Of a stretch of DNA of 64,000 nt, positions 1 through 10,277 are shown piece after piece. Made by a program: the position numbers and the translations under genes. The DNA lies in the NCBI RefSeq assembly GCF_900258515.1, contig NZ_LT984884.1, forward strand, positions 2,391,353-2,455,352, given 5' to 3'. The DNA comes from Lentibacillus sp. Marseille-P4043. Its GTDB lineage: Bacteria > Bacillota > Bacilli > Bacillales > Amphibacillaceae. Each line of letters starts with the position of its first letter. Position 1 is the first letter of the stretch. Below the pieces are notes generated by a model that did no database searches, had not been told where the DNA came from, and worked only from the letters and a program-made list of their open reading frames with translations.

Positions 1-693
1 GGATTTGAAGAAGAACTAGTTGGTAAAGAGTCGGGAGAAGATACTGAAATTGAAGTCACATTCCCGGAAGATTACCATGCAGAAGAATTGGCAGGTAAAA
101 AAGCCACATTTAAAGTAACAATCCATGAAGTTAAAACAAAAGAGTTACCAGAACTTGATGATGAATTCGCAAAAGACGTTGATGAAGAAGTAGAAACATT
201 AGATGAACTAAAAGCTAAGAAAAAGGAAGAATTAGAAGCACAGAAGAAACAAGATGCCGAAAATCAAAAGCGTGAAACATTAATTGAAAAAGCATCTGAA
301 AACGCAGAAGTAGATATCCCGTCTGCAATGGTTGATACAGAACTTGATCGCATGTTAAAAGAGTTTGAACAGCGTCTGCAAATGCAAGGCATGACATTGG
401 AAATGTACTTCCAATTCTCTGGACAAGACGAAAATGCATTGCGTGAACAAATGAAAGAAGATGCAGAAAAGCGTGTGAAAACAAATCTTACATTGGAAGC
501 TATTTTCAATAATGAAGGACTAGAAGTAACCGATGCGGATGCAGATGCAGAACTTGAAAAAATGGCATCTATGTACGGTACAGATGTTGAACAGCTTAAA
601 CAAATGTTGGGTGGAAACACGGACGCAATTAAAGAAGATCTTAAGTTCCAAAAGGCACTTGATTTCTTAGTTGATCAAAGCAAAACTGTATAA
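1..693 (+). CDS. tig: Trigger factor, C-terminal part (5' end outside window)
   Basis: The reading frame is open from base 1, so the gene starts upstream; 230 residues are visible of a protein usually near 430. Trigger factor is the ribosome-bound chaperone that meets nascent chains at the exit tunnel. The visible part holds the end of the FKBP-like PPIase domain ([36 protein letters not shown]) followed by the long, charged helical arms that form the substrate cradle (for example [15 protein letters not shown]). Identity is clear from these family signatures and from clpX directly downstream, the usual Bacillales order. An intrinsic terminator follows about 50 bases after the stop, so tig is probably transcribed apart from clpX. 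Confidence 0.97.
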   Translation, partial: GFEEELVGKESGEDTEIEVTFPEDYHAEELAGKKATFKVTIHEVKTKELPELDDEFAKDVDEEVETLDELKAKKKEELEAQKKQDAENQKRETLIEKASENAEVDIPSAMVDTELDRMLKEFEQRLQMQGMTLEMYFQFSGQDENALREQMKEDAEKRVKTNLTLEAIFNNEGLEVTDADADAELEKMASMYGTDVEQLKQMLGGNTDAIKEDLKFQKALDFLVDQSKTV

Positions 694-741
694 ACAACGA
701 TAAAGAACAACGTTTATTTACAATTAAAAAAGGAAAAATAG

Positions 742-774
742 AAACAAGGTGCGAAGTTTTCGCGCCTTGTTTTC
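742..774 (+). terminator. Intrinsic terminator after tig
   Basis: An inverted repeat, aaacaaggtgcg against cgcgccttgttt with one G-U pair, closes over a short loop and runs into a T-rich tail. It lies about 50 bases past the tig stop. Confidence 0.85.
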
Positions 775-920
775 ACTTAAAAAAATAAAAAATGTTGGAA
801 TGAAGTAAAAAATACAATCTAGGCATTTGTTTTTGTCTGTGGAAAAGGATTTAGAGAGACTTTCTCTTTTGATTAGATTATTGTATTTGCCAATGCATAT
901 AGTAAATACAGGCTTATGAT

Positions 921-948
921 TTGACATTTTTATGAATTTCTCCATAAT
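921..948 (+). promoter_or_regulatory. Candidate sigma-A promoter upstream of clpX (distal)
   Basis: A consensus -35 TTGACA at 921-926 is followed after 16 bases by CATAAT at 943-948. It lies in the 417-base gap between tig and clpX, which otherwise holds only the tig terminator and a second promoter candidate. Confidence 0.5.
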
Positions 949-1010
949 TAAAAAATAAAGATTAAAGTGAAGGTTATTTTTCCATGAGTAACTGGAAAAG
1001 GGATATTATT

Positions 1011-1038
1011 TTGTTTTCTATTTATGATCTGATATGAT
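1011..1038 (+). promoter_or_regulatory. Candidate sigma-A promoter upstream of clpX (proximal)
   Basis: TTGTTT at 1011-1016 and TATGAT at 1033-1038 are separated by 16 bases, about 70 bases upstream of the clpX start. Either or both of the two candidates in this gap could drive clpX. Confidence 0.45.
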
Positions 1039-1110
1039 TGGCTAAGAAAGTTGAAACCGACGTAATAAAATCTCAGGAGCAAAGTGAAGTGAACTTTTAG
1101 GGGTGAAAAA

Positions 1111-2388
1111 ATGTTTAAATTTAATGAAGAAAAAGGACAATTAAAATGTTCGTTTTGTGGAAAGAGTCAGGATCAGGTTCGTAAGCTAGTGGCTGGGCCT
1201 GGTGTTTATATATGTGATGAATGTATTGATCTTTGTACAGAAATAGTAGAAGAAGAACTTGGTACAGAAGAAGAAACGGAATTCAAAGAAGTCCCAAAGC
1301 CAAAGGAAATTTGTGAAATTCTTGATGATTATGTGATTGGGCAGGAAAAAGCGAAGAAAAATTTATCAGTAGCCGTCTATAATCATTACAAACGAATTAA
1401 TGCACCAAAAAATGCCGATGATGTTGAATTGGCTAAAAGTAACATAGCAATGATAGGTCCAACTGGAAGTGGTAAAACATTGCTTGCCCAAACATTGGCA
1501 CGAATTCTTAATGTTCCATTTGCAATTGCAGATGCGACTTCCTTAACTGAAGCAGGTTATGTGGGTGAAGATGTCGAGAATATTCTGTTGAAATTAATCC
1601 AATCAGCGGATTACGATGTGGAGAAAGCTGAAAAAGGGATTATTTATATCGATGAAATTGATAAAGTTGCTCGCAAATCAGAGAATCCTTCAATTACACG
1701 AGATGTGTCTGGTGAAGGTGTCCAACAAGCATTATTAAAAATCCTTGAAGGTACTGTTGCAAGTGTTCCACCACAAGGCGGACGTAAACACCCACATCAA
1801 GAGTTTATCCAAATCGATACAACCAATGTATTATTTATATGTGGTGGTGCATTTGATGGAATTGATCAGATCATCAAACGCCGACTTGGTAAAAAAGTTA
1901 TCGGATTTGGTTCAAATGAAAGTCAGCAGGATTTAGATAAAGGGGAATTACTGTCAAAAGTATTACCTGAGGATCTACTCCGCTACGGACTTATTCCGGA
2001 ATTTATTGGAAGACTTCCAGTGATCGGAGCATTAGAACCATTGGATGAAGATGCATTAGTTGAAATCTTGACTAAACCAAAAAACGCCTTAGTAAAACAA
2101 TATGAAAAACTATTCCAAATGGATGAAGTTGAGCTAGAGTTTGAAGAGGGAGCGCTTCTAGAGATAGCTAAAAGTGCTATTGAACGAAAAACCGGAGCGC
2201 GTGGCTTACGTTCCATAATTGAAAGTATTATGTTGGAAGTCATGTTTGAACTGCCTTCCCGTGAAGATATTGAGAAATGTGTCATTACAAAGGATACAGT
2301 AGCAGAAGAAGATGGCAGTCCAAAACTTGTTTTTAATGATGGAACGGTTACTCAAGGTGACAAAAAATTTCCTAAAGAAAGTGCTTAA
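1111..2388 (+). CDS. clpX: ClpX, ATP-dependent unfoldase of the ClpXP protease
   Basis: ClpX unfolds tagged or damaged cytosolic proteins and feeds them to ClpP. The 425-residue length is normal. Visible elements in order: the N-terminal C4 zinc-binding domain (Cys13, Cys16, Cys35, Cys38), Walker A GPTGSGKT near residue 116, Walker B IIYIDEID, the sensor region GGAFDGI, the ClpP-docking loop VIGFGS near residue 265, and the sensor-2 arginine in TGARGLRS. The ATG is preceded by ggggtg at good spacing. Two promoter candidates lie upstream. Unlike B. subtilis, no lonB gene lies between clpX and lonA. Confidence 0.99.
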   Translation: MFKFNEEKGQLKCSFCGKSQDQVRKLVAGPGVYICDECIDLCTEIVEEELGTEEETEFKEVPKPKEICEILDDYVIGQEKAKKNLSVAVYNHYKRINAPKNADDVELAKSNIAMIGPTGSGKTLLAQTLARILNVPFAIADATSLTEAGYVGEDVENILLKLIQSADYDVEKAEKGIIYIDEIDKVARKSENPSITRDVSGEGVQQALLKILEGTVASVPPQGGRKHPHQEFIQIDTTNVLFICGGAFDGIDQIIKRRLGKKVIGFGSNESQQDLDKGELLSKVLPEDLLRYGLIPEFIGRLPVIGALEPLDEDALVEILTKPKNALVKQYEKLFQMDEVELEFEEGALLEIAKSAIERKTGARGLRSIIESIMLEVMFELPSREDIEKCVITKDTVAEEDGSPKLVFNDGTVTQGDKKFPKESA

Positions 2389-2408
2389 CGATAAACTCAT
2401 ATAAACGT

Positions 2409-2490
2409 GAGACTAGCTTAAAGCTTATTTACTCCTTTCCTTTTAGTAAATTTTGTGGGAGTTTATCAACGCTTTTTCGCTAGTCTCTTT
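2409..2490 (+). terminator. Possible terminator with a long hairpin after clpX
   Basis: Arms gagactagc (2409-2417) and gctagtctc (2479-2487) pair perfectly and are followed by a short T-rich run. The loop is about 60 bases and has internal weak pairing, so this is less typical than the other terminators here; it may also be a structured leader element. Confidence 0.5.
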
Positions 2491-2645
2491 TATGTTTACA
2501 TAATGTAATGAAATATTTGTTTAGTTCGTAAACAAAAGGTAATACTAAACTTGATTTCTGTTTTACAAATGGATAAGATTTCTATAAAATTTAAGAAGAT
2601 AAAAAGGACTACATAGAATAAATACAAAAAATGGAGGTACATATA

Positions 2646-4967
2646 ATGACAAACAGTACAAACCAACTTCCCCTCCTACCGTTACGTGGATTGCTTGTTT
2701 TCCCATCAATGGTGCTGCACCTTGATGTAGGAAGAGATAAATCAGTTGCAGCCTTAGAAAAGGCAATGATGGGAGATCAGACTATTTTTCTTGCGGCGCA
2801 AAAGAAGGTTAGTATTGACGACCCAGAACCGGCAGATATTTATCGGATAGGCACGTTGGCAAAGGTAAATCAAATGCTTAAGCTACCAAATGGAACAATC
2901 CGAGTACTTGTTGAAGGGTTATATCGTGGTGAAATTGTTCGCTTTGTCGATCAAACAGATGAATATGCAGTTGAAATAAATAAACTGGAAGACATACATG
3001 GAAAGTCAAATGAGGAAGAGGCGTTAATGCGTTCATTGTTGGCGCAGTTTGAACAATATACAAAAGTTTCTAGAAAGATAACAAAAGAAACATTTGCAAC
3101 GGTTTCGGATATTGATGAACCCGGAAGACTTGCTGACATTACGGCATCACATTTATCTCTGAAATTAAAGGACAAGCAAGATCTTCTTGAAATGGAAAAT
3201 GTCAAAGACCGTTTAAATCATTTAATTGAGTTGATTTCCAATGAGAAAAAAGTACTTGATCTTGAGAAAAAAATAGGACAGCGTGTCAAGACATCGATGG
3301 AGAAAACGCAAAAAGAATATTATTTACGTGAACAATTAAAAGCAATCCAAAATGAACTCGGTGAAAAGGATGGAAAAACTGGTGAAGTAAGTGATCTAAG
3401 GGATAAAATTGAGAACTCTGATATGCCAGATCGCATTAAAGAAGTAGCATTGAAGGAACTTGACAGATATGAAAAGGTTCCGCAAAGCTCTGCAGAAAGT
3501 TCCGTTATTAGAAACTACTTAGAATGGTTATTGGCCCTGCCGTGGACAAATAAAACGGATGATACGATTGAAATCGAAAAAGCGCACAAGATTTTAGAGG
3601 AAGATCATTATGGATTGGATAAAGTAAAGGAACGTATTTTGGAATATTTAGCTGTACAAAAATTAACGCAATCGATTAAAGGACCGATTCTTTGTCTTGT
3701 TGGACCTCCAGGTGTTGGGAAAACCTCGTTAGCTAAGTCGATTGCAAAATCAATCAATCGTCATTTTGTCCGTATATCATTAGGTGGTATTCGAGATGAA
3801 GCAGAAATAAGAGGACACAGGAGAACCTATATTGGGGCAATGCCAGGAAGAATTATTCAAGGGATGAAAAAAGCTGAGACCATTAATCCGGTATTTTTGT
3901 TGGATGAAATTGATAAAATGTCAAATGACTTTCGTGGTGACCCTTCATCCGCAATGCTTGAGGTACTAGACCCTGAGCAAAATAGTAATTTTAGTGATCA
4001 TTTTATTGAAGAGACATATGATTTGTCGAATGTGTTATTCATCGCTACCGCAAATTATGTGAATAATATACCAGGACCATTACTAGATCGAATGGAACTA
4101 ATATCGATTGCTGGTTACACGGAAGTAGAGAAATTGCATATCGCGAAAGAACATTTATTGCAGAAACAATTAAACGAAAACGGATTAAAAAAAGGTAATC
4201 TACAAATACGTGATGATGCACTATTGAAATTAATCCGCCAGTATACGCGTGAAGCTGGGGTGCGAGGACTAGAGCGACAAATAGCGAAACTGTGCCGGAA
4301 AGCTGCTAAAGTGATCATTTCCGAGGATAAAAAGCGGGTTATTATTACAGAAAAAAATATCGAAGAATTCCTTGGAAAAACAATCTTTCGTTATGGACAA
4401 ATGGAAACAGAGGACCAGGTAGGCGCAGCAACTGGACTAGCATACACGACAGCAGGTGGAGACACTTTATCAATCGAAGTTTCACATTATCCTGGTAAAG
4501 GAAAGCTGACACTAACAGGTAAATTGGGAGATGTTATGCGGGAGTCGGCTCAGGCTGCGTTTAGTTATATACGTTCGAAAGCGGAAGAGCTTCAGATTGA
4601 ACCGGACTTTTATGAAAAATATGATATTCACATCCACGTTCCAGAAGGAGCTGTACCAAAAGATGGTCCGTCAGCAGGAATTACGATGGCAACTGCCCTT
4701 GTGTCAGCGTTATCAGGCAGAGCCGTAAAGAAAGAAGTAGCCATGACAGGGGAAATAACATTACGTGGCCGTGTTTTACCAATCGGAGGTTTAAAGGAAA
4801 AATCATTAAGTGCGCACAGAGCTGGGATTACTACTATTATCATCCCGGCAGAAAATAAAAAGGATATTGATGATATCCCAGAAAGTGTGCGTAATGATTT
4901 AACATTTATACCTGTTGATCACTTAGATGCTGTATTAAAGCATGCGCTTGTTGGAGGAGAATCATGA
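2646..4967 (+). CDS. lonA: ATP-dependent Lon protease (LonA type)
   Basis: Cytosolic hexameric AAA+ serine protease that degrades misfolded and regulatory proteins. It has 773 residues, as expected. Domains in order: the N-terminal Lon substrate-binding domain ([13 protein letters not shown]), a coiled-coil linker, the AAA+ module with Walker [10 protein letters not shown] near residue 353 and Walker B FLLDEID, and the C-terminal protease domain with the catalytic Ser in [11 protein letters not shown] near residue 676 and the partner Lys in the [13 protein letters not shown] segment. The start at 2646 was chosen over an in-frame ATG at 2631 because tggaggt at 2632-2638 is an ideal ribosome site seven bases before it. 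The stop overlaps the start of the engB-type GTPase gene by four bases. Confidence 0.98.
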   Translation: MTNSTNQLPLLPLRGLLVFPSMVLHLDVGRDKSVAALEKAMMGDQTIFLAAQKKVSIDDPEPADIYRIGTLAKVNQMLKLPNGTIRVLVEGLYRGEIVRFVDQTDEYAVEINKLEDIHGKSNEEEALMRSLLAQFEQYTKVSRKITKETFATVSDIDEPGRLADITASHLSLKLKDKQDLLEMENVKDRLNHLIELISNEKKVLDLEKKIGQRVKTSMEKTQKEYYLREQLKAIQNELGEKDGKTGEVSDLRDKIENSDMPDRIKEVALKELDRYEKVPQSSAESSVIRNYLEWLLALPWTNKTDDTIEIEKAHKILEEDHYGLDKVKERILEYLAVQKLTQSIKGPILCLVGPPGVGKTSLAKSIAKSINRHFVRISLGGIRDEAEIRGHRRTYIGAMPGRIIQGMKKAETINPVFLLDEIDKMSNDFRGDPSSAMLEVLDPEQNSNFSDHFIEETYDLSNVLFIATANYVNNIPGPLLDRMELISIAGYTEVEKLHIAKEHLLQKQLNENGLKKGNLQIRDDALLKLIRQYTREAGVRGLERQIAKLCRKAAKVIISEDKKRVIITEKNIEEFLGKTIFRYGQMETEDQVGAATGLAYTTAGGDTLSIEVSHYPGKGKLTLTGKLGDVMRESAQAAFSYIRSKAEELQIEPDFYEKYDIHIHVPEGAVPKDGPSAGITMATALVSALSGRAVKKEVAMTGEITLRGRVLPIGGLKEKSLSAHRAGITTIIIPAENKKDIDDIPESVRNDLTFIPVDHLDAVLKHALVGGES

Positions 4968-5545
4968 AAGTAACTAATGCAGAAATTGTTATAAGTGCTG
5001 TAAGTAAAAAACAATATCCTGGAGATCAACTTCCGGAAATAGCACTAGCTGGCCGTTCGAATGTTGGAAAGTCATCATTCATTAATAAACTTATTAATCG
5101 GAAAAACTTGGCACGGACATCGTCTAAACCTGGTAAGACGCAAACATTGAATTTTTATAAGATTAATGAGATGTTTTATTTTGTTGATGTTCCCGGTTAT
5201 GGCTATGCTAAGGTATCAAAAAAGGAACGGGAAAAATGGGGCGGCATGATGGAGGAATACTTTGAGACAAGAGACAACTTAAAGGCAGTTTTGCTGATAA
5301 CCGACATTCGCCATGAACCAAGCGAAGATGATGTGTTAATGTACGATTTTCTGAAACACTTTGAGCTCCCTGTTATTGTGATTGCAACAAAGCTTGATAA
5401 AATCCCTAAAGGCAAGCGTGCAAAACATTTACAGCGGACAATCCAAACATTACAAGTAGAAACAAGCGATATTGTTATACCCTTTTCTGCTGAAACTGGA
5501 GAGGGGAAAGATGAAGCTTGGGGAATTTTAAAATCATATATATAA
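4964..5545 (+). CDS. ysxC: Ribosome-biogenesis GTPase EngB/YsxC
   Basis: Small essential GTPase (193 residues) of the TrmE-Era-EngA-YihA-Septin family, needed for late assembly of the large ribosomal subunit. G1 GRSNVGKS is near residues 30-37, G3 DVPGYG near 75, and G4 TKLDK near 142. The ATG shares ATGA with the lonA stop, so the two are translationally coupled, as in other Bacilli. An intrinsic terminator follows. Confidence 0.97.
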   Translation: MKVTNAEIVISAVSKKQYPGDQLPEIALAGRSNVGKSSFINKLINRKNLARTSSKPGKTQTLNFYKINEMFYFVDVPGYGYAKVSKKEREKWGGMMEEYFETRDNLKAVLLITDIRHEPSEDDVLMYDFLKHFELPVIVIATKLDKIPKGKRAKHLQRTIQTLQVETSDIVIPFSAETGEGKDEAWGILKSYI

Positions 5546-5555
5546 ATGCCTAAAG

Positions 5556-5601
5556 AAGGCTGCTCTTAGGAGATATTTGATCCATAGGGCAGCCTTTTTG
5601 T
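5556..5601 (+). terminator. Intrinsic terminator after ysxC
   Basis: aaggctgc pairs with gcagcctt, with further pairing inside, followed by a T run. It ends the lonA-ysxC unit. In the following 230 bases up to the transporter gene I recognised no confident regulatory site. Confidence 0.85.
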
Positions 5602-5831
5602 TTATCACTTTTCTGAAAATTTAAAGCATTCTCAAGTATACAGGCGTATTTAACTGCATATATAAGGGAGCGGTAGATATATATATGAAATAAATAGAAA
5701 TGTACTTGTATTTGTTTGTATAGGTGTCAATGCGATTAGGGCGTGTCTAAAATTATTGCTATAATTTAGAATATAATTGCAATGGGAATTATTTATTCGC
5801 TTAAAACACTAATTGAGAGGATGTTTAGTTT

Positions 5832-6656
5832 ATGAAAAGACTGAAAATTATAGTTTTCATCGCATTTTTTCTGCTTGTGTTAGCTGCATGTGGTTCGGAT
5901 GAAACATCTGGTGAAGACACAACAAATGAAAGTGATGACAATAGTAAAAGTAGTGAAACGTATGACCTTATTGAAGATGGGAAGCTTACATTTGCGGCAT
6001 CAGGTGAATTTAAACCATTTAGTTACATGGAAGATGGAAAAATGATCGGCTATGATATTGCGGTTGCTGAAGCGATCGCTGATAAATTAGGTTTGGAACC
6101 AGTTCAACAAAAGGCCAAATTCTCTGGTATCGTTACCGGTGTGAAGCAGGGACGGTATGATATTGCTGTTGCAAGTCACACGATTACGGATAAGCGACTA
6201 AAACAAGTTGATTTTTCAGGGGCGTATTATTATTCTGGACCAGTAATTTACACAAGACCTGACAGTGATATTCAATCAGCTGAGGATCTGGAAGGAAAAG
6301 AGATTTCCGTATCTAGAGGATCCACATACGTGGAAATGGCTCAAGAATACACGGAAAATATTCCGCAAGTTGACAGTGATGTGGTCGCACTTCAATCGTT
6401 AGCAAAAGGGCACCATGATGCGGTAATCACGGACTCGATTACGGGACAAACGGCAATTGATAATGGATTAGAGATTGAGAACAGAGGCCAGCTTGGTGTT
6501 AGTGAGCAAGCGGTTGCAGTTGCTAAAGATAATGATAAATTACAAGAAGCTGTAAATAAAGCACTAAAAGAAATGAAAGAAAGCGGCGAATTGAAAGAAT
6601 TAGCAATGGAATGGGTTGGTGTTGACATTACAGAAGAACCTGAGGAATTAAATTAA
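5832..6656 (+). CDS. Amino-acid ABC transporter substrate-binding lipoprotein
   Basis: Extracellular binding protein (274 residues) of the SBP_bac_3 family, which delivers polar amino acids such as cystine, glutamine or arginine to the membrane permease. A lipoprotein signal peptide ends in the lipobox LAAC with the lipidated Cys20, followed by a short Ser/Thr/Asp-rich linker. The mature part has typical family segments (GEFKPFSYMEDGKMIGYDIAVAEAI, then ITDKRLKQVDFSGAYY split here by other residues). It is the first gene of a three-gene import operon. A perfect hairpin separates it from the permease gene and may raise the level of this cistron. Exact substrate cannot be read from sequence; cystine or a basic amino acid is plausible. 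Confidence 0.93.
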   Translation: MKRLKIIVFIAFFLLVLAACGSDETSGEDTTNESDDNSKSSETYDLIEDGKLTFAASGEFKPFSYMEDGKMIGYDIAVAEAIADKLGLEPVQQKAKFSGIVTGVKQGRYDIAVASHTITDKRLKQVDFSGAYYYSGPVIYTRPDSDIQSAEDLEGKEISVSRGSTYVEMAQEYTENIPQVDSDVVALQSLAKGHHDAVITDSITGQTAIDNGLEIENRGQLGVSEQAVAVAKDNDKLQEAVNKALKEMKESGELKELAMEWVGVDITEEPEELN

Positions 6657-6675
6657 TAGCTGCTACCACTAAAGC

Positions 6676-6702
6676 AAATGTGCACATAATTAGTGCACAT
6701 TT
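6676..6702 (+). repeat. Perfect intercistronic hairpin in the ABC importer operon
   Basis: aaatgtgcac and gtgcacattt form a perfect 10-bp stem with a 7-base loop between the binding-protein and permease genes. It has no strong U tract, so it resembles a partial terminator or an mRNA-stabilising 3' end rather than a full terminator. Confidence 0.75.
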
Positions 6703-6725
6703 GTCCCTTTAAGGAGTTGAATTCG

Positions 6726-7388
6726 TTGACTGCAATTACACACTTTTTTGATGTATTTATAAATAGCTTTGACTTATTTTTAAACGGGTTTTGGATTACA
6801 ATCAAGTTATCTGTGGCATCATTGTTAATTGCTTTTATAATCGGCCTATTTTTTGCAATATTGAAGATTTCTAATCTGCACGTATTGCAATGGATTGCCG
6901 ATGCATATATCTGGCTTGTTCGAGGTACACCACTTATTGTGCAAATATTTATTCTCTATTATGGTTTAACGGAAATTGTTCTGCTTGATAAGTTTTGGGC
7001 TGGTGTAGCTGGACTTGCCTTTCATAGTGGAGCATACATAGCTGAGATTATCCGCGGAGCAATACAATCAATTGATAAAGGTCAAACAGAAGCAGGCCGA
7101 TCACTTGGAATGACGACAGGGCTAACGATGCGGCGAATTATTTTACCACAGGCATTCCGCCGTGCAGTCCCATCACTTGGTAACCAATTCATTATTGGTA
7201 TAAAGGATTCCTCACTTGTCTCTTTCATCGGTATGCAAGAGTTGTTTGGCGTAGCTAGTACACAAGGATCTAACAACTTTGACTACTTGCCTTATTATTT
7301 TACTGTAGCAATTTATTACTTGATTATCGTGTTGGTACTAACTGTATTGGTTAACATGCTTGAGAAAAAGATGGCTGAAAGTGATTAA
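6726..7388 (+). CDS. Amino-acid ABC transporter permease
   Basis: Membrane subunit (220 residues) of a HisM/GlnP-type polar amino-acid importer. It has several transmembrane helices and the EAA-type loop that contacts the ATPase (GQTEAGRSLGMTTGLTMRRI, then LPQAFRRAVPSLGNQ). A TTG at 6726 was chosen as start because aaggag lies nine bases before it; an earlier GTG at 6693 sits inside the hairpin and lacks a ribosome site. It lies between the binding protein and the ATPase gene of the same operon. Confidence 0.94.
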   Translation: MTAITHFFDVFINSFDLFLNGFWITIKLSVASLLIAFIIGLFFAILKISNLHVLQWIADAYIWLVRGTPLIVQIFILYYGLTEIVLLDKFWAGVAGLAFHSGAYIAEIIRGAIQSIDKGQTEAGRSLGMTTGLTMRRIILPQAFRRAVPSLGNQFIIGIKDSSLVSFIGMQELFGVASTQGSNNFDYLPYYFTVAIYYLIIVLVLTVLVNMLEKKMAESD

Positions 7389-7403
7389 GCGAGGAGGGCC
7401 GGT

Positions 7404-8144
7404 ATGAGTGAAAAACAAGAGATGATAAAAGTGGAAAAATTAAATAAATCATTTGGTAATCTGCATGTACTGAAAGATATTGATCTATCAGTTAATGAAA
7501 GCGACGTCGTTGTGTTGATTGGTGCAAGTGGATCAGGAAAAAGTACATTACTAAGGTGCCTAAACTTTTTAGAAATGAAAAATAGCGGAAAAATAAGTAT
7601 TGAAGGCGAGCAAATTGAAAAAAATACACACGATTTAAATAAGGTTCGTGAACGGGTTGGCATGGTGTTTCAACATTTTAACCTGTTTCCCCACAAAACT
7701 GTACTTGGTAACGTTATAGAGGCGCCAACACAAGTGAAAGGGATTAAACGAGAGCAAGCGATAGAAGAAGGTAAAAAGCTGTTGGATAAGGTTGGTCTTG
7801 GTGATAAATATGATGTGTATCCTTCGACATTGTCAGGAGGTCAAAAACAACGCGTAGCAATAGCCCGCGCACTGGCAATGAAACCAGAAGTCATGCTGTT
7901 TGATGAACCAACATCTGCACTTGACCCAGAACTGGTAGGAGAAGTGCTCTCTACAATGAAGGAGCTTGCCGTAGAAGGGATGACAATGGTCGTTGTTACA
8001 CATGAAATGGGATTCGCTCGTGAAGTAGGGGATTGGGTTATTTACATGCATGACGGTAGGATCATTGAATACGGGCCACCGAATGAACTATTCGATGATC
8101 CAAAAGAAGAACGAACACAAGCATTTCTAAGCTCCATCTTATAA
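7404..8144 (+). CDS. Amino-acid ABC transporter ATP-binding protein
   Basis: Cytoplasmic ATPase subunit (246 residues) that powers the importer encoded just upstream. Walker [11 protein letters not shown]-loop [15 protein letters not shown] signature LSGGQKQRV, Walker [13 protein letters not shown] and H-loop VVTHEMGFA are all intact. The family is GlnQ/HisP (polar amino acids). The start ATG is preceded by gaggaggg. The gene ends at a strong bidirectional terminator. Confidence 0.96.
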   Translation: MSEKQEMIKVEKLNKSFGNLHVLKDIDLSVNESDVVVLIGASGSGKSTLLRCLNFLEMKNSGKISIEGEQIEKNTHDLNKVRERVGMVFQHFNLFPHKTVLGNVIEAPTQVKGIKREQAIEEGKKLLDKVGLGDKYDVYPSTLSGGQKQRVAIARALAMKPEVMLFDEPTSALDPELVGEVLSTMKELAVEGMTMVVVTHEMGFAREVGDWVIYMHDGRIIEYGPPNELFDDPKEERTQAFLSSIL

Positions 8145-8146
8145 TT

Positions 8147-8183
8147 AACGAGGCAGTCCAATTGAGGACTGCCTCGTTATTTT
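8147..8183. terminator. Bidirectional terminator between the ABC operon and the reverse-strand membrane gene
   Basis: A perfect 13-bp stem, aacgaggcagtcc with ggactgcctcgtt, and a 6-base loop. T-rich sequence follows on the plus strand and the stem abuts the stop of the convergent gene, so it can serve both. Confidence 0.9.
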
Positions 8184-8659
8184 CTTTTCTTTAAAAAATA
8201 TATACCAATAATGATGATAATAATTGGCCAAAATCTCTCGATAAGGTCAACGATGGTATAGATCCAGTTAAACCAGACAGGCAATCGTATCGAGAAAATT
8301 AGTAATAACGATACAATCACTAGAATGACACCTGGGAGCAATCCCTTTTTTGTCCGTAAATAACGAACAATAAAGGCTATTCCTACAATAAGTGGATACA
8401 CAGCCCAATGATCGATCCAAAATGTGTAATGATTTACGCCGTGGAAATGGATACCAAGCCCTAAAATAATTGTTCCTGTGAATAAGTTTTGATAATCTTT
8501 GGAACTATAGCTATGTATAAGCAATGCCAAACCAATAATAATCAAGAGTGTTGTCCATGAATAAAAATCAGTTACAATTGGCAGTTTTAATTCGCGCAAT
8601 AAGAAAAATGCCCCAAGGCCAATTAATAAGTAACCGGCAAATGAATTTTGTTTTTTCAT
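8177..8659 (-). CDS. Small membrane protein with LiaI/LiaF-like transmembrane region
   Basis: A 160-residue, very hydrophobic protein with about six short membrane segments in hairpins (LLIGLGAFFLLREL, LLIIIGLALLI, VILVIVSLLLIF, IIIIIIGIYFL). Repeated hydrophobic pairs of this kind match the LiaI-LiaF-like/DUF5668 membrane region seen in envelope-stress proteins, but the soluble LiaF domain is missing. It sits between ysxC and hemA, where B. subtilis has ysxD. Function is not known. Its ATG follows a gaaggga-like ribosome site on the reverse strand. Confidence 0.85.
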   Translation of the reverse strand: MKKQNSFAGYLLIGLGAFFLLRELKLPIVTDFYSWTTLLIIIGLALLIHSYSSKDYQNLFTGTIILGLGIHFHGVNHYTFWIDHWAVYPLIVGIAFIVRYLRTKKGLLPGVILVIVSLLLIFSIRLPVWFNWIYTIVDLIERFWPIIIIIIGIYFLKKRK

Positions 8660-8705
8660 AATATGCTTCCCTTCCAGTAACGGAGATTGATTTCTTGCTT
8701 CGTTA

Positions 8706-8720
8706 TTATAGTTATGATAA
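8706..8720. promoter_or_regulatory. Per/Fur-box-like palindrome upstream of hemA
   Basis: The 15-mer TTATAGTTATGATAA differs from the B. subtilis Per-box consensus TTATAATnATTATAA at two positions. It lies about 190 bases upstream of hemA and 47 bases before the divergent membrane gene. PerR control of the hem operon is known in B. subtilis; use of this site here is inference. Confidence 0.4.
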
Positions 8721-8811
8721 AGTACAAACGAGTTTAAATGAATATACGTTTTATCCTATCATATTGTTTCAAAATCTGTTCACATTTTTAAAAAATATGG
8801 TGGGTTTTTCA

Positions 8812-8820
8812 TGTTATAAT
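8812..8820 (+). promoter_or_regulatory. Extended -10 promoter candidate for hemA
   Basis: TGTTATAAT at 8812-8820 is a perfect extended -10 element. No good -35 is seen at 17 bases. It is 75 bases upstream of the hemA start. Confidence 0.5.
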
Positions 8821-8894
8821 AAGATTTAGATTAGAAAAGTGTATGCAAACGATTATGTTTGAATATCCTTTTTAAGTTTTGTGGGGGTAATAAA

Positions 8895-10259
8895 GTGCAT
8901 ATCATAAAGGTTGGATTTAATTATAAGTCAGCCCCAGTTGAAATCAGGGAAAAGCTACAATTTCCTGAACAAGAAATTGGTCGTGCCATGTTGCGATTAA
9001 AAGATCAGAAAAGTATTTTAGAAAATGTAATTGTTTCGACATGTAACCGAACGGAAATTTATGCGGTCGTTGATCAAGTTCACACAGGACGCTATTATAT
9101 AAAACATTTTTTAGAAGAATGGTTTCAAGTTGATAAGGAGGAATTTTCTTCTTATTTGCGAATTGCGGAAAGTGATGGTGCGATTGAGCATCTTTTTCGT
9201 GTAGCATCTGGCCTTGATTCCATGGTTCTTGGAGAAACACAAATCCTTGGGCAGGTAAAACAGGCATTCTTAACTGCTCAGGAGGTACAAACAACAGGAA
9301 CCATTTTTAATGAGCTGTTTAAACAGGCAATCACGTTTGCTAAACGGTCACATAAAGAAACTGCAATTGGCGAACAGGCAGTTTCTGTCAGTTATGCAGC
9401 TGTAGAGTTAGCCAAGAAAATCTTTGGCAATTTACAGAATAAGCATGTTGTCATTCTTGGTGCGGGTAAAATGGGTGAATTAGCGGCTGAAAATCTTCAT
9501 GGCTCAGGGGCAACCGAAATAACGGTAATCAACCGGACTCTTGAAAAAGCTGAGCATTTGGCTGAAAAATTTCAGGCAAAGGCAGAACAGTCGGATCACC
9601 TGTTGGAAGTCATGAAGGATGCTGACATCTTAATCAGCTCAACAGGATCGAATTCTGTTGTACTAACAAAAGAAGATTTAGAACCGATTCAGAAAAGACG
9701 AAAAGGCAGCCCGTTATTTCTTGTTGATATTGCTGTTCCAAGAGATCTAGATTCACGGTTGAGTGAATTAGACAGTGTTTTCTTATATGATATTGATGAT
9801 CTGCAACACATTGTAGATGAAAATATGGCATCACGTAAAGCGGAAGCGGAAGCAATTGAAGTAATGTTAGAAGCAGAAATTGTCACATTTAATGAATGGC
9901 TAAAGACGTTAGGAGTAGTTCCTGTCATATCAGCATTAAGGAAAAAAGCATTGGCTATTCAAGCTGGTACAATGGAAAGCATTGAGCGGAAAATGCCTGA
10001 CTTAACAGCTCGCGAGAAAAAAGTACTGAATAAACATACAAAAAGTATTATTAATCAATTGCTCAAAGAGCCCGTTACACAAGCAAAAGAAATGGCTGCA
10101 AGTGAAAAAGCGGATGAAACATTGGCATTATTCATGAATATTTTTGGAATAGAAGATGACGTGAAAACTGAGATTGAAAAACAGGCAAAAAAAAATAATA
10201 ATGTAGAGCAAAATGAAAATGTATCCTTTCCGAACCTAAAAACGTTGAATGCGCAGTAA
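8895..10259 (+). CDS. hemA: Glutamyl-tRNA reductase
   Basis: Catalyses NADPH-dependent reduction of glutamyl-tRNA to glutamate-1-semialdehyde, the first committed step of C5-pathway tetrapyrrole synthesis. The catalytic Cys50 lies in [10 protein letters not shown], the Rossmann loop [10 protein letters not shown] near residue 189, and the C-terminal dimerisation helices follow. With a GTG start at 8895 (ribosome site gggggt) the protein is 454 residues and begins [13 protein letters not shown], matching the family; an in-frame ATG at 8859 would add 12 unrelated residues. It heads hemA-X-C-D-B-L. Confidence 0.97.
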   Translation: MHIIKVGFNYKSAPVEIREKLQFPEQEIGRAMLRLKDQKSILENVIVSTCNRTEIYAVVDQVHTGRYYIKHFLEEWFQVDKEEFSSYLRIAESDGAIEHLFRVASGLDSMVLGETQILGQVKQAFLTAQEVQTTGTIFNELFKQAITFAKRSHKETAIGEQAVSVSYAAVELAKKIFGNLQNKHVVILGAGKMGELAAENLHGSGATEITVINRTLEKAEHLAEKFQAKAEQSDHLLEVMKDADILISSTGSNSVVLTKEDLEPIQKRRKGSPLFLVDIAVPRDLDSRLSELDSVFLYDIDDLQHIVDENMASRKAEAEAIEVMLEAEIVTFNEWLKTLGVVPVISALRKKALAIQAGTMESIERKMPDLTAREKKVLNKHTKSIINQLLKEPVTQAKEMAASEKADETLALFMNIFGIEDDVKTEIEKQAKKNNNVEQNENVSFPNLKTLNAQ

Positions 10260-10277
10260 GATGAAAGGATTCCCTTT

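Noticed and set aside
724..945. Reverse 73-codon ORF between tig and clpX
   Set aside because: AT-rich chance ORF overlapping the tig terminator and the clpX promoter candidate.
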